Source of the DNA: Yponomeuta sedellus
Lineage: Eukaryota > Arthropoda > Insecta > Lepidoptera > Yponomeutidae
Direction: 5' to 3'
DNA: 64,000 bases
NCBI GenBank assembly: GCA_934045075.1
Contig: OW203726.1
Coordinates: 24,853,693 to 24,917,692, forward strand
Shown: piece after piece, positions 40,035-51,761 of the stretch
How the letters are laid out: the number at the start of each line of letters is the position of its first letter
Position numbering within the stretch: position 1 is the stretch's first letter
Translations under genes and position numbers: made by a program
The notes under the pieces: model-generated
Seen by the model: only the letters and a program-made list of their open reading frames with translations
The model's database searches: none
What the model was told of the DNA's origin: nothing

Positions 40035-40145
40035 ATAGTTATATATATTAAACGGGTCAAATCGCGATTATTTACTAGGCAAAATGTAATTACCTTAATT
40101 CCCGACGTTTCGGCAGCGTTGCAGTGCCGGTCAAGGGTAGACTGA
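40035..40145. repeat. arm of the gacgtttcgg foldback family
   Basis: aacgggtcaaatcgcgatta, aatgtaattaccttaattcc, cgacgtttcggcagcgttgc and agtgccggtcaa. The gacgtttcgg core is shared with 37347-37499 and, inverted, with 62890-63163. The partner arm is not visible. Confidence 0.5.
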
Positions 40146-40299
40146 AGTGGCGAGTACAGTCAATCATTGTAATATACCAAGATGACTAACTACTGCCTGA
40201 TATATTTCCTTACAATTGATAATATAAACAATATACAATTGAAATACGGAGGAAAAACTTATAGGTCTTAGGCTGGCCATTGTATAAACCACTTTTTGT

Positions 40300-40482
40300 C
40301 CAATCAGTTCAATTCAATTCAATTTATTTCAACGTAAAGAATTTACATTCTATTTGCTGAATGTCAAAGTACAATGTAACATGAAAGTGAAAGCCGCTGC
40401 CTTCGGGCCGTAGTATAGTGGAGAAAAAGACAGCGGGGGAAAAAACTCCACTCTGACCATCTTTTCCACTCTGACCATCTTT
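40300..40482 (-). mobile_element. LINE-J 3' untranslated end
   Basis: ttcaattcaatttatttcaa (inverse tail), cgtaaagaatttacattcta, tgctgaatgtcaaagtacaa, gccgctgccttcgggcc and actccactctgaccatcttt are the inverse of the LINE-J 3' UTR. Truncated after about 180 bp. Confidence 0.75.
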
Positions 40483-43400
40483 TAGTGTACTTTATGGACG
40501 GCTGACGTATTCGATGGCACAGCAGGTAGCTAGCTACGAGATCATCTACGCGCCTACAATGGTGAGTAAAAACTAACATATTATGTTTGCGATAGCCTTA
40601 GATCAGTTAAATGTAGAACCTGAGGAATTTAAACAGCGATTACTAAGAAACATCGAAGCTGTTTTAATCGAGATGATACATTAAAACTTGCTACAAATAG
40701 GGCAAAAATCACACAAATTATTTAAACCCCGTCCACACTCTCGTGCGAGAACACACGAGAACGGTGTACATTGGCGCATAGCTCCTAGGGTAATCATAAA
40801 ACTATTTACTATATAAACGCAATGTATATCGTTCTCGCGTGTTCTCGCGCGAGAATGTGGAGAGGGGATAAAAAGAATACCCATGGCCGCCAACAATAAT
40901 TCAATAAAAACAACAGCAATAGTTGCAAATTACACTTTGGTTTAAAGGTATAATGTTAGTAAATATATTTCCTTATATTCCTATATTTCAAGTATAAATT
41001 AATTCTATTCAATAAATTCTGGTGTGCCTAATACGTTCGTTTGAAGCGCGAATGAAACTAGGCTGAATATTTTCAAATAAAAAATGCTAACATTTTGGTA
41101 TTCCATAAATAAAACAAATATAATATATCTTTTGCATTTGCAAAGGTTCGGTGTCTTTTTAATTTTTTATTTATTAAAAGATTTCTTGAATCCAGTCAGG
41201 AAACTGAAAGTTTGTAGGATTGTCATTTCTTTGTCATGTTCCATAGCACTTATTTCATATTTCTCGCTGTCCAAATACGTCTACTTGTCTATTCCAAAAC
41301 CGTGATATGGCTAAATTATATAAGTAGATACAAGCTTTTGCCGCACGTGGTAACTAAAAAGCTGTAGAACATTATTGTATTCACGACTTCCCCATTTTCT
41401 GATTTATTTTATTACAACCCGCATTCCTCACAGTTGAGAAAATTTAATAGTTACAGATAAGTTATTGTAAATTACTCAGTTGAGGTGAGTTCATTTTGTT
41501 TGGCTAAGACGCGTTCAATTGACCGCGTAATAGTGAAAATAAAATGAACGTTTAGCCAAGTCGCGCATATAAAAGGCAGTATGCGCGCACGCACCGGTCG
41601 GAATGTTATTTTTGTAACATTGTCATTACGAGATGGCGGGCCGGCCAAATTGCAGCGATGCCACCATGCATATTCATCGCGGGTATTGTCTCAGGCAGGC
41701 ATTGTGTCGCGCCTACGCCGCGACCACTCACGCTGACCCCTCGCGCCTCCTAGACACCTCAGCTAATGTATGCACAGTCAATTTCTCGAAAGGGGTAAGG
41801 GAGGCCAAAGCACGCTGGTCGGGTGTGACAAAGGAGTGTTCGTAAAATGTCAAGTGTGATTCGTCAAACGAACGAGCGGCTAATGAAAAGGTGAAGCTGG
41901 CACGTAGAGGCGATCTCGTATTGTTTCCTACTAAAGAACTGTTGCTGTTAATTTAATAGAAGTTTTTTTAGTGCTGCCAGACGACTTTGAACATAAAGCC
42001 TAAGCGTACAAGGCTCAGTTTTGGTACAGCAAATGAATCTGTACGGAATAAGATAGCGGGCGATGAGTTATGATAATAAATTTTGGTCAAACTATAGGTA
42101 ATTGATTAACAAGACCTGGGAGTCTGAGCGCTTGTGCCAAAAAAATAAAACTATATATTTTACATTAGGCCTAGATGTTGTCTGTCAGTGAACTCTGACA
42201 TCTCGCCGACGATAAATCTCCCGGAGCGAGTAATGTGAACACTCCTTAATTAATTTTGAAACATATTTCACTTTCACTGCAAATGGCACCGAGTGATAGT
42301 CACAGAAAGATTACTCGAGATATTGCTTGTGAACAAATGCCGTTTGTGCGAGCCTGATTCAAGTGGTCTGATTCTCATTAGAATATTAATGTGCCATATC
42401 GAAGATATAATTTGTGCCATACCGAGATAGATAGAATAAAAAGTCCAATTTTTTTTTTGTTTTGGTCCATTTTTTTCTTTGTATGTTATAGTAACACATA
42501 GTTTGTGTAAATTTTTGCTGGCCGCCTGTTACAGTTTAAAAGATAAAGCTCATTTAAGTTAGTAGACAATTGGACAGACTTAAAGCATAGGTAAATTAAT
42601 ACAGTCACGTTGGCACCCTTCGGGTAACTAAACAACGATAACATTGGTAAATATGCCTATACTTTCCTTCTTAGAGAGAAAGTTCGTGCCTTCTATAAGA
42701 GAAAAAGTATGCATTGGGATGTATATAGGCTATTTACATACTTATTTATTGTGTAGTCCCCTAAGTGAATTGAGTCAATAATATCTCCGTACGATTTCTA
42801 AGTAGTTTCTACTGGAGGAATAAAGCAATCAAATTAAGAAGCCTGCTTAAGTGGTACTTCGGTCTTTCCGAGTCGTTATTTTGTTGCGATCAAGAAAACA
42901 ACGCGCCGAGTCCTCCGCTTTCTCCAACGAATAAAAAAGCTACATATTATGTAGTTTTTTTTAATAGAAATCGGTGTTTAATTTATAGGTTTTTACATCG
43001 AGCAACTTATTAATATTAATTGCTATAGATTTCCTAGCAGGATATTTATTTGCAATTTAAGTACTATTTCCTTCCCTACCACGATATATTAAGAAACTAG
43101 ACGAGTCATCTTGGGTAAGGACCTACTACGAGATTGATTAAATTTAATAACTGCTAAGTTCCCTATTCTACTCGTAATCTTAGCTTATCACATAGCTATA
43201 GAACGGAAAGAGAAGTAGTAAATGTTAATTGAAGACTGCAATACGCACGGAACGTTATCCGGATGCTAGGCGCAACGATCTTTAGTTATCTTTAATGCCA
43301 AAGATTTGAACAAGGAATAGGTTGTCGGAAACCGTTTTTTATCGAACAGGTATGTAAAGAAAGGAACAATGACTTCATCACCAAGTGATGATGACTCCGG

Positions 43401-44226
43401 TCACTTAACTTTGAAGCTAATAGGACGATATCTGGGGTCACCAAAACGTACCCGGTAAGCAAGTAGTTTTACATGGTTATTACGTTGCCAACTGAAACAC
43501 CGTCAAGTTTCCCTAGCACTCTGTTTTTTGTGTGAAACGATAAGATACGCCGAAAGCCCAACTTAATTGTCTGTGTCAGACAGAACACGCGGTATGTTTT
43601 ATTTTTAATTGCGCTAATTAAGACGAGGCTCCGCGCTCTTGTTTATTCTGTGACGCTATCTGCTTATCGTAATTAACGTGCTCAGAACACTCGTCTAATC
43701 ACCGATCATCATCATCAATGATCATAAAGAGCGCATGCGGGTAAGTGTGTAAAACTTGACGGTAATAAATGCATACGATTAAAACAATTTTCTGCGAGTC
43801 TACTTAGCTAGATGGGCCGTATAAATCAGTGGTAAACGGAGAGATAAGAAAGTATTTACATCGAATACATATTTCATTTTTTAATTGGACAAATACGATA
43901 CCCATTTTTTTAAAGTAAATATATTTTAACTTATAATGAAAACGAATATCCACGGGTTGCAAATAAATGTCTATTGATTGATACTCACATGATACAAACA
44001 CCATCAGCACGATTTTGAGATTTATAATTTAAGGGAACGACTAAGTAATAACTGTAAGATGAAAACACTATTAAGTTAAACAAATTTGAAAAGATCAAGT
44101 ACGGAGTATCTGCGTTGGCTTCCTCTCTGTATAAACTATTAATTCCGCAACTAACAATTGACTTTCACTAAGTAAATATTTTGTTTACGTAACGAATAAT
44201 AATGTTTTTGAAATCGAATTTTCGTT
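40483..44226. other. long repeat-poor region
   Basis: I see no SINE, LINE or TIR signature over 3.7 kb. Two near-identical gagaacacacgagaacg / gttctcgcgtgttctcgcgc phrases (40740-40855) form a loose inverted pair. A GC-rich block lies at 41570-41870. No frame shows a protein domain. Probably host intergenic or intronic DNA. Confidence 0.35.
41568..41576 (+). promoter_or_regulatory. TATA-box-like motif before a GC-rich block
   Basis: TATAAAAGG is followed by GC-rich sequence (cagtatgcgcgcacgcaccg), the usual appearance of an insect TATA promoter. A start would fall near 41598-41605, but no initiator such as TCAGT is there and no clear downstream exon follows; the 70-aa frame at 41633-41845 has no domain. 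Weak support. Confidence 0.2.
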
Positions 44227-44362
44227 TCCCTGATACCGTGGTTTCTCGAACAAAATCCAGCCATTAATTACAGCTGTCAGTGGTATTTTTCACTGTGTCA
44301 ACTGACAGCTGTTAACACTTACCCAATTAACAGTCTATCAACGCATGAGAACATTATCCCTA
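44227..44362. repeat. possible diverged MITE related to 9048-9182
   Basis: gtggtttctcgaac at the left, the pair acagctgtcag (44269) and ctgacagctgt (44302), and ttaacacttacccaattaac recall the TIR and interior of the 135-bp MITE (ggtttctggtacac; ctgttaacagctgtc). The ends are too diverged to fix. Confidence 0.35.
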
Positions 44363-44889
44363 ACAGAACGTGTAGTTACGACGAATAAATATTTTAATCG
44401 ATATTTTTGTTTCAGCGCAGAAAATTTTATGACTAAGGACGTACGTAATGTTTAATCAACTGCAGTGATATTTCAGTTCAATCCGGTACAGCTCGACCCG
44501 CGATGATATAATCTCTCCACCGAAGGTCAATGCTGACAAAAAGCCGTCTCTGTCTCGACACCGAGTGCCCGTGTATCTCCGTCTCTGTCTGAAAAGTGCG
44601 AACGGACAGCCGCGCCGTTTTTCTCGGGCGGATCCCGTGAAAAAGCCTTGTACGGCGTCACGCTATGCTGTCGACGCCAGTTGGAGGGAGATAGAAGAAC
44701 CACAGCTGAGATTTAAGTATCAAGTCTCATCGCGATTGCATTGTCTTTTATCGCAAGTGTAGTAATCATGGATGCTCTGAACTATTCAACATCGTCACTA
44801 TATTTAAAAGTTACACTACTGTCGGTGCATCATGATCCATGTAAGGACGTTCACATTCTAATACGGCTCTGGAATGGACTACTTGGAGC
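44363..44889. other. interval with an initiator-like site and GC-rich stretch
   Basis: TCAGTT at 44473-44478 resembles an arthropod initiator and is followed by GC-richer, repeat-free sequence to about 44700. The 65-aa frame at 44565-44762 has no domain. It might be a non-coding 5' exon; nothing here proves it. Confidence 0.2.
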
Positions 44890-45200
44890 CCAGCTATACA
44901 ACAAAGCTAGCTTAGAATACTGCGGAGCAGAAAGCAACGGGAAATCACTGGAAAGAAACTCCACTCTAACCATCTTTTCTCAAGTAATCTTAAACCTAAT
45001 ACGTCAGTTGCCACCTATACGTATGGTAAGATTCCACGATTGCCACCAATAACTTTAAATTGCGGCCAGACACACGCACAGCACTCATTCACAAGCATAA
45101 CGCAGGGGTCAGCGATCATCAGTCTCAGCCATTTTGGACGGAGATAGATGACCCGGCCACCACACTACCATTAGACTGACCTTTACCAAAGTTCATACGA
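44890..45200 (-). mobile_element. LINE-J 3' untranslated part
   Basis: actccactctaaccatcttt, tacgtcagttgccacctata, ttgcggccagacacacgcac, agcactcattcacaagcata and gacggagatagatgacccgg are the inverse of 53625-53900 of the LINE-J copy. The tail end is missing. Confidence 0.65.
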
Positions 45201-46638
45201 ATGGTGGCGTAGTGGATCTCTGCGTTCACAAATTTAGCGGTATGAAAATGTTAGATCACTGAAGTAATGTTCTTACTGAATTATTAAAATATCTAAGTAA
45301 TTTCTGTAGTGAGGGTTGAGTTTGATGTCTAAGGATGTTAGGAAGCCCTACCTAGCTGGAGATTAATTTTGATGCATTAAGAGGAGTTCTATTATCTCAC
45401 ACTGGGTTCCCGCTGTCGTAGAGCAAGATACACTTTTATACCTTGCACTTTTATGCAAAAGTGATCATTACAAATAAATCCGTAAACAATTGTTAAACAA
45501 ATTACAAACCACTTTTTTGTTGGTATTGCACTAAAATGCAAAGTCATTTCCATCATTTTTGGCTTATGTCACCAAGACTGAACACGCATGCAAGAATTCC
45601 AAGCGGTAAATTTACAGGAAGTAGTTTGAATTGGGCTTGCAGATTCATACTAAACATACGTGTGAAGTTAAATAAAAGGGTGTAAAGGCTAACATTCAAG
45701 GCAGTCATGGAATTGACCCGCCGAACCCGACTGAACCGCCATGCCCACGCGGGTAACGCTGAAATGCAAAAACACGGCTCCAAACAACATTAAAATTTAG
45801 AAAATTGTATAAGTTTTCACATTTATCATGTGGCCATAACCATCCAGCCCCTTTTGTATCTATTGAACTGTCTTTCTACACGTTCGTATTTTGGACTGTG
45901 AGTGGTTTTTGCTCAAACAGCGAGTTTTTTATTCCACATAACATTGTGTTGTCGAGGGTTGAGCGTTGTTTCTTTACACATGGTCTAAGTGGCTGCAATT
46001 GGCCGAAAACTCTGAATGGTGAAAAACCCCGCTGCTGGCAGCCATGCGTCATTCTTTACGCTTCATTGGATGGAAAACATGACAGCCAATTTGATTGGTC
46101 TGACAGATTTACTGCCTCTGTCATATTGCACTGTCAAATTGGAATGGCATTCCAGCAAAGAAATCATTGTTTGTGTGCCGCAGTTTTAATCACCGCACTT
46201 TTTGTCGTTGCATTGCTTTAGTTAATTTATATCTTTGTCATGATTATGGCCAGTTCGTTGGAGCTTTATAATTGTATGATGCTTTTGGACTAAAATGAAG
46301 CTATTCACACGTTTCTGTTTCCAAATAATGTTTTTTTAAAACAACCGGGTTCGATTCCCGAACGGAGTACAGATCTTTTTTAAATGTATGAATGCAGTTT
46401 TTCTTGTTATTAAAATCGATGACATGATTCCTCAGAACAGATCTTCGTATGTCTTATAGTTTCTGACTTTCCCATACTGACCGATTTGAATGAGACACCC
46501 TGTATATCAAGTTTATCACATCGAAGTATAGGTAACGATAAAATACCACAATATTTATTAAAAGATATAATTATGTTTTTTTATCTCTTAAATATTATTT
46601 TTCGTGTGTATTTATTATATACGTCTATTTGCAAGGCA
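45201..46638. other. repeat-poor interval
   Basis: No repeat family. The 138-aa frame at 45805-46221 is the longest unassigned frame in this part, but its composition (Cys/Phe/His-rich) and lack of any domain argue against a gene. A lone B-box-like phrase (gggttcgattcccgaacg) lies at 46347. Confidence 0.35.
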
Positions 46639-46639
46639 C

Positions 46640-46762
46640 AGGGGTTCTCGCAGAGAGAGAGTGATAGTGTGGGCTTAATTAGGTGCCTACAGTAGTATAT
46701 AAACTCCTCAGAGACTCAAGTTTCCTCACAATGTTTTCCTTCGCGGTTATTTTATTTTATCA
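46640..46762 (-). repeat. SINE-2 tail type 1 and body end
   Basis: ggcacaggggttctcgcaga, gagagagtgatagtgtgggc and cctcacaatgttttccttcg are the inverse of the family with an internal deletion. Confidence 0.55.
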
Positions 46763-47992
46763 AATTTCATCCATTTACCAATCACAATCAACTAAGTAAT
46801 TACTAAAAAAGCGACAGAGGGGCATATATCGACTTTATTCATCGCCTACTATCAATTCCTACTATATAGATGAATTGACCACTCAGGCGTAGTCCCTGGG
46901 ACATATTCGAGACACCATACGCGGCTTCATTAGCCAGCCTGCAGCGAGCACGTCTTCAGCGCCGCCAACCGCGACAATGGTGCGCGAATGTCCTTTTTAG
47001 CGAAACCGAGACACGCGCTGCCACAAACTGGAAAGTACAGAAAACCAATTAGAATCAGTCCCTTATTTCATTGCAAATTGCAAATCAATGCAAATCATTA
47101 AGAGTCATTTTCGCTGTCGGGACTGTAGTGAAGTAGGGTTGGAAAACCCCATTTTTCTATGCTGTTACTATCCACGACAATCCGCATTAACAAGACAAAT
47201 CTTTAAAGCTTTTCACACCATTTTGGGGTTTACTAACTTCAGTTTATAGATAGGGAACACTTTATTGTGCTTAAAAAAGAGAATATTTCTTAGCCCAAGA
47301 GTAAGTTCATGATTTGTACTAACTGGGTCAGTTTTTGTGTCTTTCCATGGGACCAATATAAGTCATTGTGATGTGTACTGTAACAATACTTCTTTATAAT
47401 AACTGGCAGCCGTCTATTCAAGTATGAATTATTTTAAAGGACATCGTTACTTTTTTTTAAGAGTCAGTTGAATCGAGACCAAGAGCTAGGCTAGGATTTC
47501 GCTAAAAAGTAAAAATGAGAAAATATATTTATTGCTTAATCTATGCATAGATCATTAGATCACTACATTTGGTGGCGGTAAAGAAGTATCATGACAGTAC
47601 CTGTATATCTACTAAAGGAGGACAAGCAAGACAAACGCATGAAAACAAAGCAGACCTTTCACACTTCCCTACCCCTGACCACGTCGCGGCCATCCATCAC
47701 GCGTTCGGTTGACGACCCCTGCCTTATGGCGGGACAATGCCGTGACGTCATAATGCCCGCGGGCTGATGACACTACGTTTGAAACACTACAAGTATTGGC
47801 CTTTATCTGTCGTCGATGATCTATACGTCTAGACGACGCATTTCCAAATAGGGCCAGCTCTGTACTTCTGAATTTGATGAGTTACTTATGAATTTGTGAG
47901 TTACTTAAGACTCTTTCACGTTTTACCACAATACGGAAACATTTTTCATTTGGACTAAATTGACTAGAGTTCTTATTCGATAGATTCAGGTT
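46763..47992. other. repeat-poor interval
   Basis: A possible SINE-2 tail type 3 trace at 46860-46920 (gatgaattgaccactcaggc, agtccctgggacat). Otherwise nothing recognised. Moderately GC-rich at 47680-47770. Confidence 0.35.
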
Positions 47993-48098
47993 CTTCTTCT
48001 GGCTATATTGGTCCACTGCTGGACATAGCCTTTCCCTAATGAGCGCCACAGCGCAAGGTTGTGCCATCATTGGGGGGTAATGCCCATAATTCACGTTA
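47993..48098 (-). repeat. LINE-R (RTE-like) 3' end
   Basis: The minus strand reads SLGKGYVQQWTNIARRRT across 48045-47993. The upstream block (ggcacaaccttgcgctgtgg) is shared with 12-180, so the two belong to one subfamily. Confidence 0.65.
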
Positions 48099-48179
48099 GC
48101 TGAATTTATAAGCTAGTATTAATTTTAACTCGATTTTTGTGAATAATGTCAAATCAATTTATTGAATTCTGATTATATC

Positions 48180-48520
48180 CTGTTATGGTGTCACGAAGAA
48201 AGACAACTTTCCTTCGACCGGTCTATACATTTATTTTCTAAAGACACTCATAAAGTTACATTAGTTAGTAAATTTGCAGTTGATTGTACATCCCGAAGGT
48301 GGCTGTTGACTGGAAACCTGTCGGTGGCTCGTAACGACCCGGAAGGCCGTCCCAGACTTAGAAGAGATATGTAAATTCTATCTGAGACGAAGAAAAAGGG
48401 AGTAACTTGGCTGGAGACCATCCCTAGCCATGAACAAAGATAAATGGAAAGCCCTTGTGTTAGCCCCAAACTCCACGGAGGAATTAAGGGACCAAAGAAG
48501 ACGAAGAAGAAGTTCATTAC
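48180..48520 (+). pseudogene. LINE C-terminal remnant with (gaa)n tail
   Basis: Plus-strand pieces read GRPRLRRDM, then WLETIPSHEQR, then KWKALVLAPNSTEELRDQRR in shifting frames. The GRP..R and RxKWKxLV order resembles the end of an RT-bearing LINE. An A/G-rich run (aagaagacgaagaagaag) at 48495-48515 looks like its tail. Stops and frameshifts make it dead. Confidence 0.45.
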
Positions 48521-48894
48521 TTGTCTCAACAGCTGCGATAAATTCGACTACGAGTATTACGTTTCTAGGTACCTACTAAGTACTTGCATGTTAATAGTAG
48601 CTGCGAATTAATCTATCTGGAAATCCATGTCGACGGTGAATTACTGGTTTCCTTCGGCTACGTCTGAATTCAGCGCTGGATTGTTTTTTCCACACAGACG
48701 CGTGTTGCGGTGCGTGCGTCGAGATTTCAGGCGTTTGTTTTTCTTGAGATGATTTTATGTCGTCGGCCTAGAGATTGAGAATGGCACGCACCTGCGCTGG
48801 CGTCGTCACGAAATGAAAAGAACTCTTTAGGTGAAGCTCACTCTTTAGTTGACGATAACAGTGGTTTTTGACCTGTTAAGTGTAGTTTTAAATA
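48521..48894. other. unannotated interval
   Basis: No signature recognised. Confidence 0.3.
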
Positions 48895-49268
48895 GTCATC
48901 ATTTGTGAAATTATCGTAGCAGTACCACTCGCTTACGGAAAATGGAAGGAAATAGGAAACTTATTATTATTATTAAATTCTTATTGTACCTGTAAAGATT
49001 GTACAATTGGCGGGCTTAATACTAAATAGTATCTTATTCTAGCCAACCAACAGGTGACGTGGAGAAGGTGGGGGTAGTCACAAACGGTGAGGTGATATTT
49101 TATTGTCAAATATCTTTTTTTAAATTAAACTAAAAAAACTTGAGTGTCTGAGGTGTTGAAATACCTCAGCGCTTGAAGTTACTAATCCGCGGTGGGCACG
49201 CGTGATATTTAATCCCATATTCTCCCCCTGACACAGGGCCTGGGCCCTGCAGTGGGTTTTTTATATAA
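48895..49268 (+). mobile_element. SINE-2 (body, tail type 1) split by REP-G
   Basis: The body (atcatttgtgaaattatcgt, accactcgcttacgg, gaaataggaaactt) stops at 48962 and resumes at 49136 (aaacttgagtgtctgaggtg, ctaatccgcggtgggcacgc, tgggccctgcagtgggt). AAACTT occurs on both sides of the insertion. Confidence 0.65.
48963..49135 (-). mobile_element. REP-G insertion inside SINE-2
   Basis: It begins with ttattattattattaaattc (inverse TAA-rich tail) and contains tgtacaattggcgggcttaa, the REP-G mark. The short duplicate AAACTT (48957-48962 and 49136-49141) brackets it. Insertion orientation is minus. It postdates the SINE-2. Confidence 0.55.
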
Positions 49269-49384
49269 AAAAGTATTCTAAATTTGGAACACCAAACTGT
49301 TTAGATAGCAAAAATGCCTCTCTAGGTACTGTCGCCAAAATTAAATGCAGAATTAACAATTTAGATTAAACGTTGTACCCATAA

Positions 49385-49700
49385 GAAATGGCATAACGGT
49401 GGTATCGGAGCGGTAGAACGCCGTATCCTCCATCGGGAGGTCATGGATTTGAATCCCGGCAGGTTCCATTTGATTTCTAAGTTTTGTACATTTGCAAAGT
49501 TATAGTTGCAATAATACTTGCTAACGATGAAGGAAAACATCGTGAAAAACCCTAGTATCTGAAGTGTTAACATACTTCAGCGCTTGCTACTTACAATGAC
49601 ACTATCACTACCACTGGCAATGAAACTACGAAGTGCACAAATCCCAGGTCTAACTAACAGACTAACTATGAAATGATTAATTTTATTGAAACTCTACAGC
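49385..49700 (+). mobile_element. SINE-2 with a fifth kind of head and tail type 2
   Basis: The head (ggtggtatcggagcggtaga; ggatttgaatcccggcaggt) is followed by the body (ttgtacatttgcaaagttat, cttgctaacgatgaaggaaa) and tail type 2 (cttgctacttacaatgacac). The head is distinct from those at 8008, 26345, 30048 and 39140. Confidence 0.65.
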
Positions 49701-51149
49701 GCATCACAAACTAAAGGAATATTTTGGTTAGCCAAACAGCCTAGAAATTCACCTAAACAAGTCAATTTAACGTCAAGAGGACGATCTCGGTTGCCCTCTA
49801 GGTTGAGAGGCCCATTGCCGGCTTAAAGTGTCTGAAGCTAGATTGTTTTTTCGGAGTGCGGTCTGCGGTCAATTTCACTAGCGAAAATGGACCCCCTATA
49901 GTACCAACCTCGGTTACCATAATAAAACGTATTAATCATGGTTAAAATTATTTCGTTCTGCTTGTGCAATATAGTGTTCTCGATCGATCTATCTATCTAT
50001 CTAATAAGAAAAACACCTCAAACAAAAACACCATCCTACATAAATGTATAAAATAATACAGTATACCCCATCTCACTTGCGTTTCACTCTACCCTTGGGC
50101 TCAGTGGAACATGACAACCAAAAACAAGACACAACAAAGCAAGCGTTCTGTGTTACTTTTTGTGTGCTACTCGTCAACTGTCACCGCTGATTCATAATGA
50201 CTTACTGCATTTAGAAAGCCGTTGCCTTGAGCAAAGGCAACAAAGTATAGCAGGGACAAAAGGTCTGTAGGTACTGCTTTGGTTGCAGAAGGATCAATGA
50301 TATGGAATTCTGAGATAGATATCCAGCATTAAAGACAAGGTGACATCAATAAATCGATCAGCCCATACTAATCTGGCTGACCTCAAGGCACGCGACTTCT
50401 TTCTGTTCTCGGCCAGCGAAATTGGTCCAGCTGGTAGGCATCCTTCTCTGCGTTTGAAAGGTCGAGTTCTCTACTACGGTACCTATGTACTCCATCAAGT
50501 ATCAGTCCTTTGGCAGACGTGACCCGTTCCACTGCCACTTCAACTTTGTAATCTGAAATGGATGATATTAATTTTAGATTACAGATAAAAAAATTGTTCT
50601 TTTGGCTTGTCGAGGTTTGTCACTATCAAGCGTAGTCGCTTTTCAGTTAGGTTAAACAATGAATTCAATGTAACTACTGTATTTATTATTATTAATCAGC
50701 TTAAATATGCGTGTATATGACTTTCACGCACTTGTCAAATTTTTATTTATTCTGTTTTTAAATGAGATCACTGAAGGAGCATTGATTACTGGCTGTGGTA
50801 GTTGTAAGGTCGTTTTACTTCCTACAGCTAAATCCATTCAGAACCCCAACATCTTTGTTCAGATATGATGCATGCAGATTTTTTTTATTATCTGTAGGCT
50901 AACGAGGGACGAAAGCCGGGTATTAGTACTTTTTTCACATGACCTAAATTGCCTCCAAAGCCTGGAAAAACTGAAAAAAAGCCTGAAGCCTGTTGGCTGT
51001 GAAAATAGAATGGGATCAAAACGGGCTGGAATTGATTCGTGAAAATACCAATATGCACATTGCAAGCCTACCGAGAACTTGGCCTAGATGTTCGAAAGTT
51101 TGTTCAATCGTATGTTTTCATGACCTCAAACTCTAAAAATAACTTATCC
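49701..51149. other. repeat-poor interval
   Basis: A short (CTAT)5 lies at 49987-50003. No element signature or domain-bearing frame otherwise. Confidence 0.35.
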
Positions 51150-51292
51150 AACATATAAAATCTCAGTGTTCGTTATGGAACTCCTCCGAACCGGCTTCAC
51201 TGCGTTTTATGAATCTTTTTGTGTATATTTGATAGGTCTGAGAAGAGGTCTTAGACTTTAATAAGGCAAAACAACATTTGCGGGTCAGCTAG
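51150..51292 (+). mobile_element. Helitron 3' end, degraded copy
   Basis: gttcgttatggaactcctcc, gaaccggcttcact, gtgtatatttgataggtctg and aggtcttagactttaataag lead to the hairpin ggcaaaacaacatttgc and gggtcagCTAG. The next base is G, not the usual T. The 5' end is not defined. Confidence 0.55.
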
Positions 51293-51757
51293 GTTACTAT
51301 AAAAAAACCTAATAATAATAAGATCTAAAATTAGATAATCTCAGTACTCAAAGAATACTCTGTGTTTTCTCATGATCTGCCTTGCGGTAATGACGCAGTG
51401 TCAATAACAATTATCAGTTATTAATTAGACACCGCTCATTATCGGGTAAACGTCGATTATCAAGTAAGCGAACCAGTTGTTCTTATGGTGTCGTTAAGGT
51501 AAGGAGATGGCGTGCTAATCCTACTTGTTTTGATGCCCTTTGTTTGACAAAGTGGTAACTTTCAAAGTTGTATATTTTATTTTTATTTTGTCATTCAGTG
51601 ATTCACAACACTGAGCGTTACATCGGCAAAATATATGAAATATACAATGATATCAAGGTACGATGTACACTCTATTGTATGTACATTCTGCATAAATAAA
51701 CTCTCGGTAAAAATACTAACTACTACTATACACCAGTTTATCTGGTAGTTAGCCAGT
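51293..51757. other. unannotated interval left of the LINE-J copy
   Basis: I searched this stretch for the missing RT half of the minus-strand LINE-J and found no trace on either strand. AT-rich. Confidence 0.4.
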
Positions 51758-51761
51758 TGCG

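Noticed and set aside
41568..41870. A host gene starting downstream of the TATA-like motif
   Set aside because: No initiator, no coding domain and no recognisable exon; kept only as a low-confidence motif.
45805..46221. 138-aa plus-strand frame
   Set aside because: No domain, no start context, unusual Cys/His/Phe composition and no splice-consistent neighbours; plausible by chance in 64 kb.
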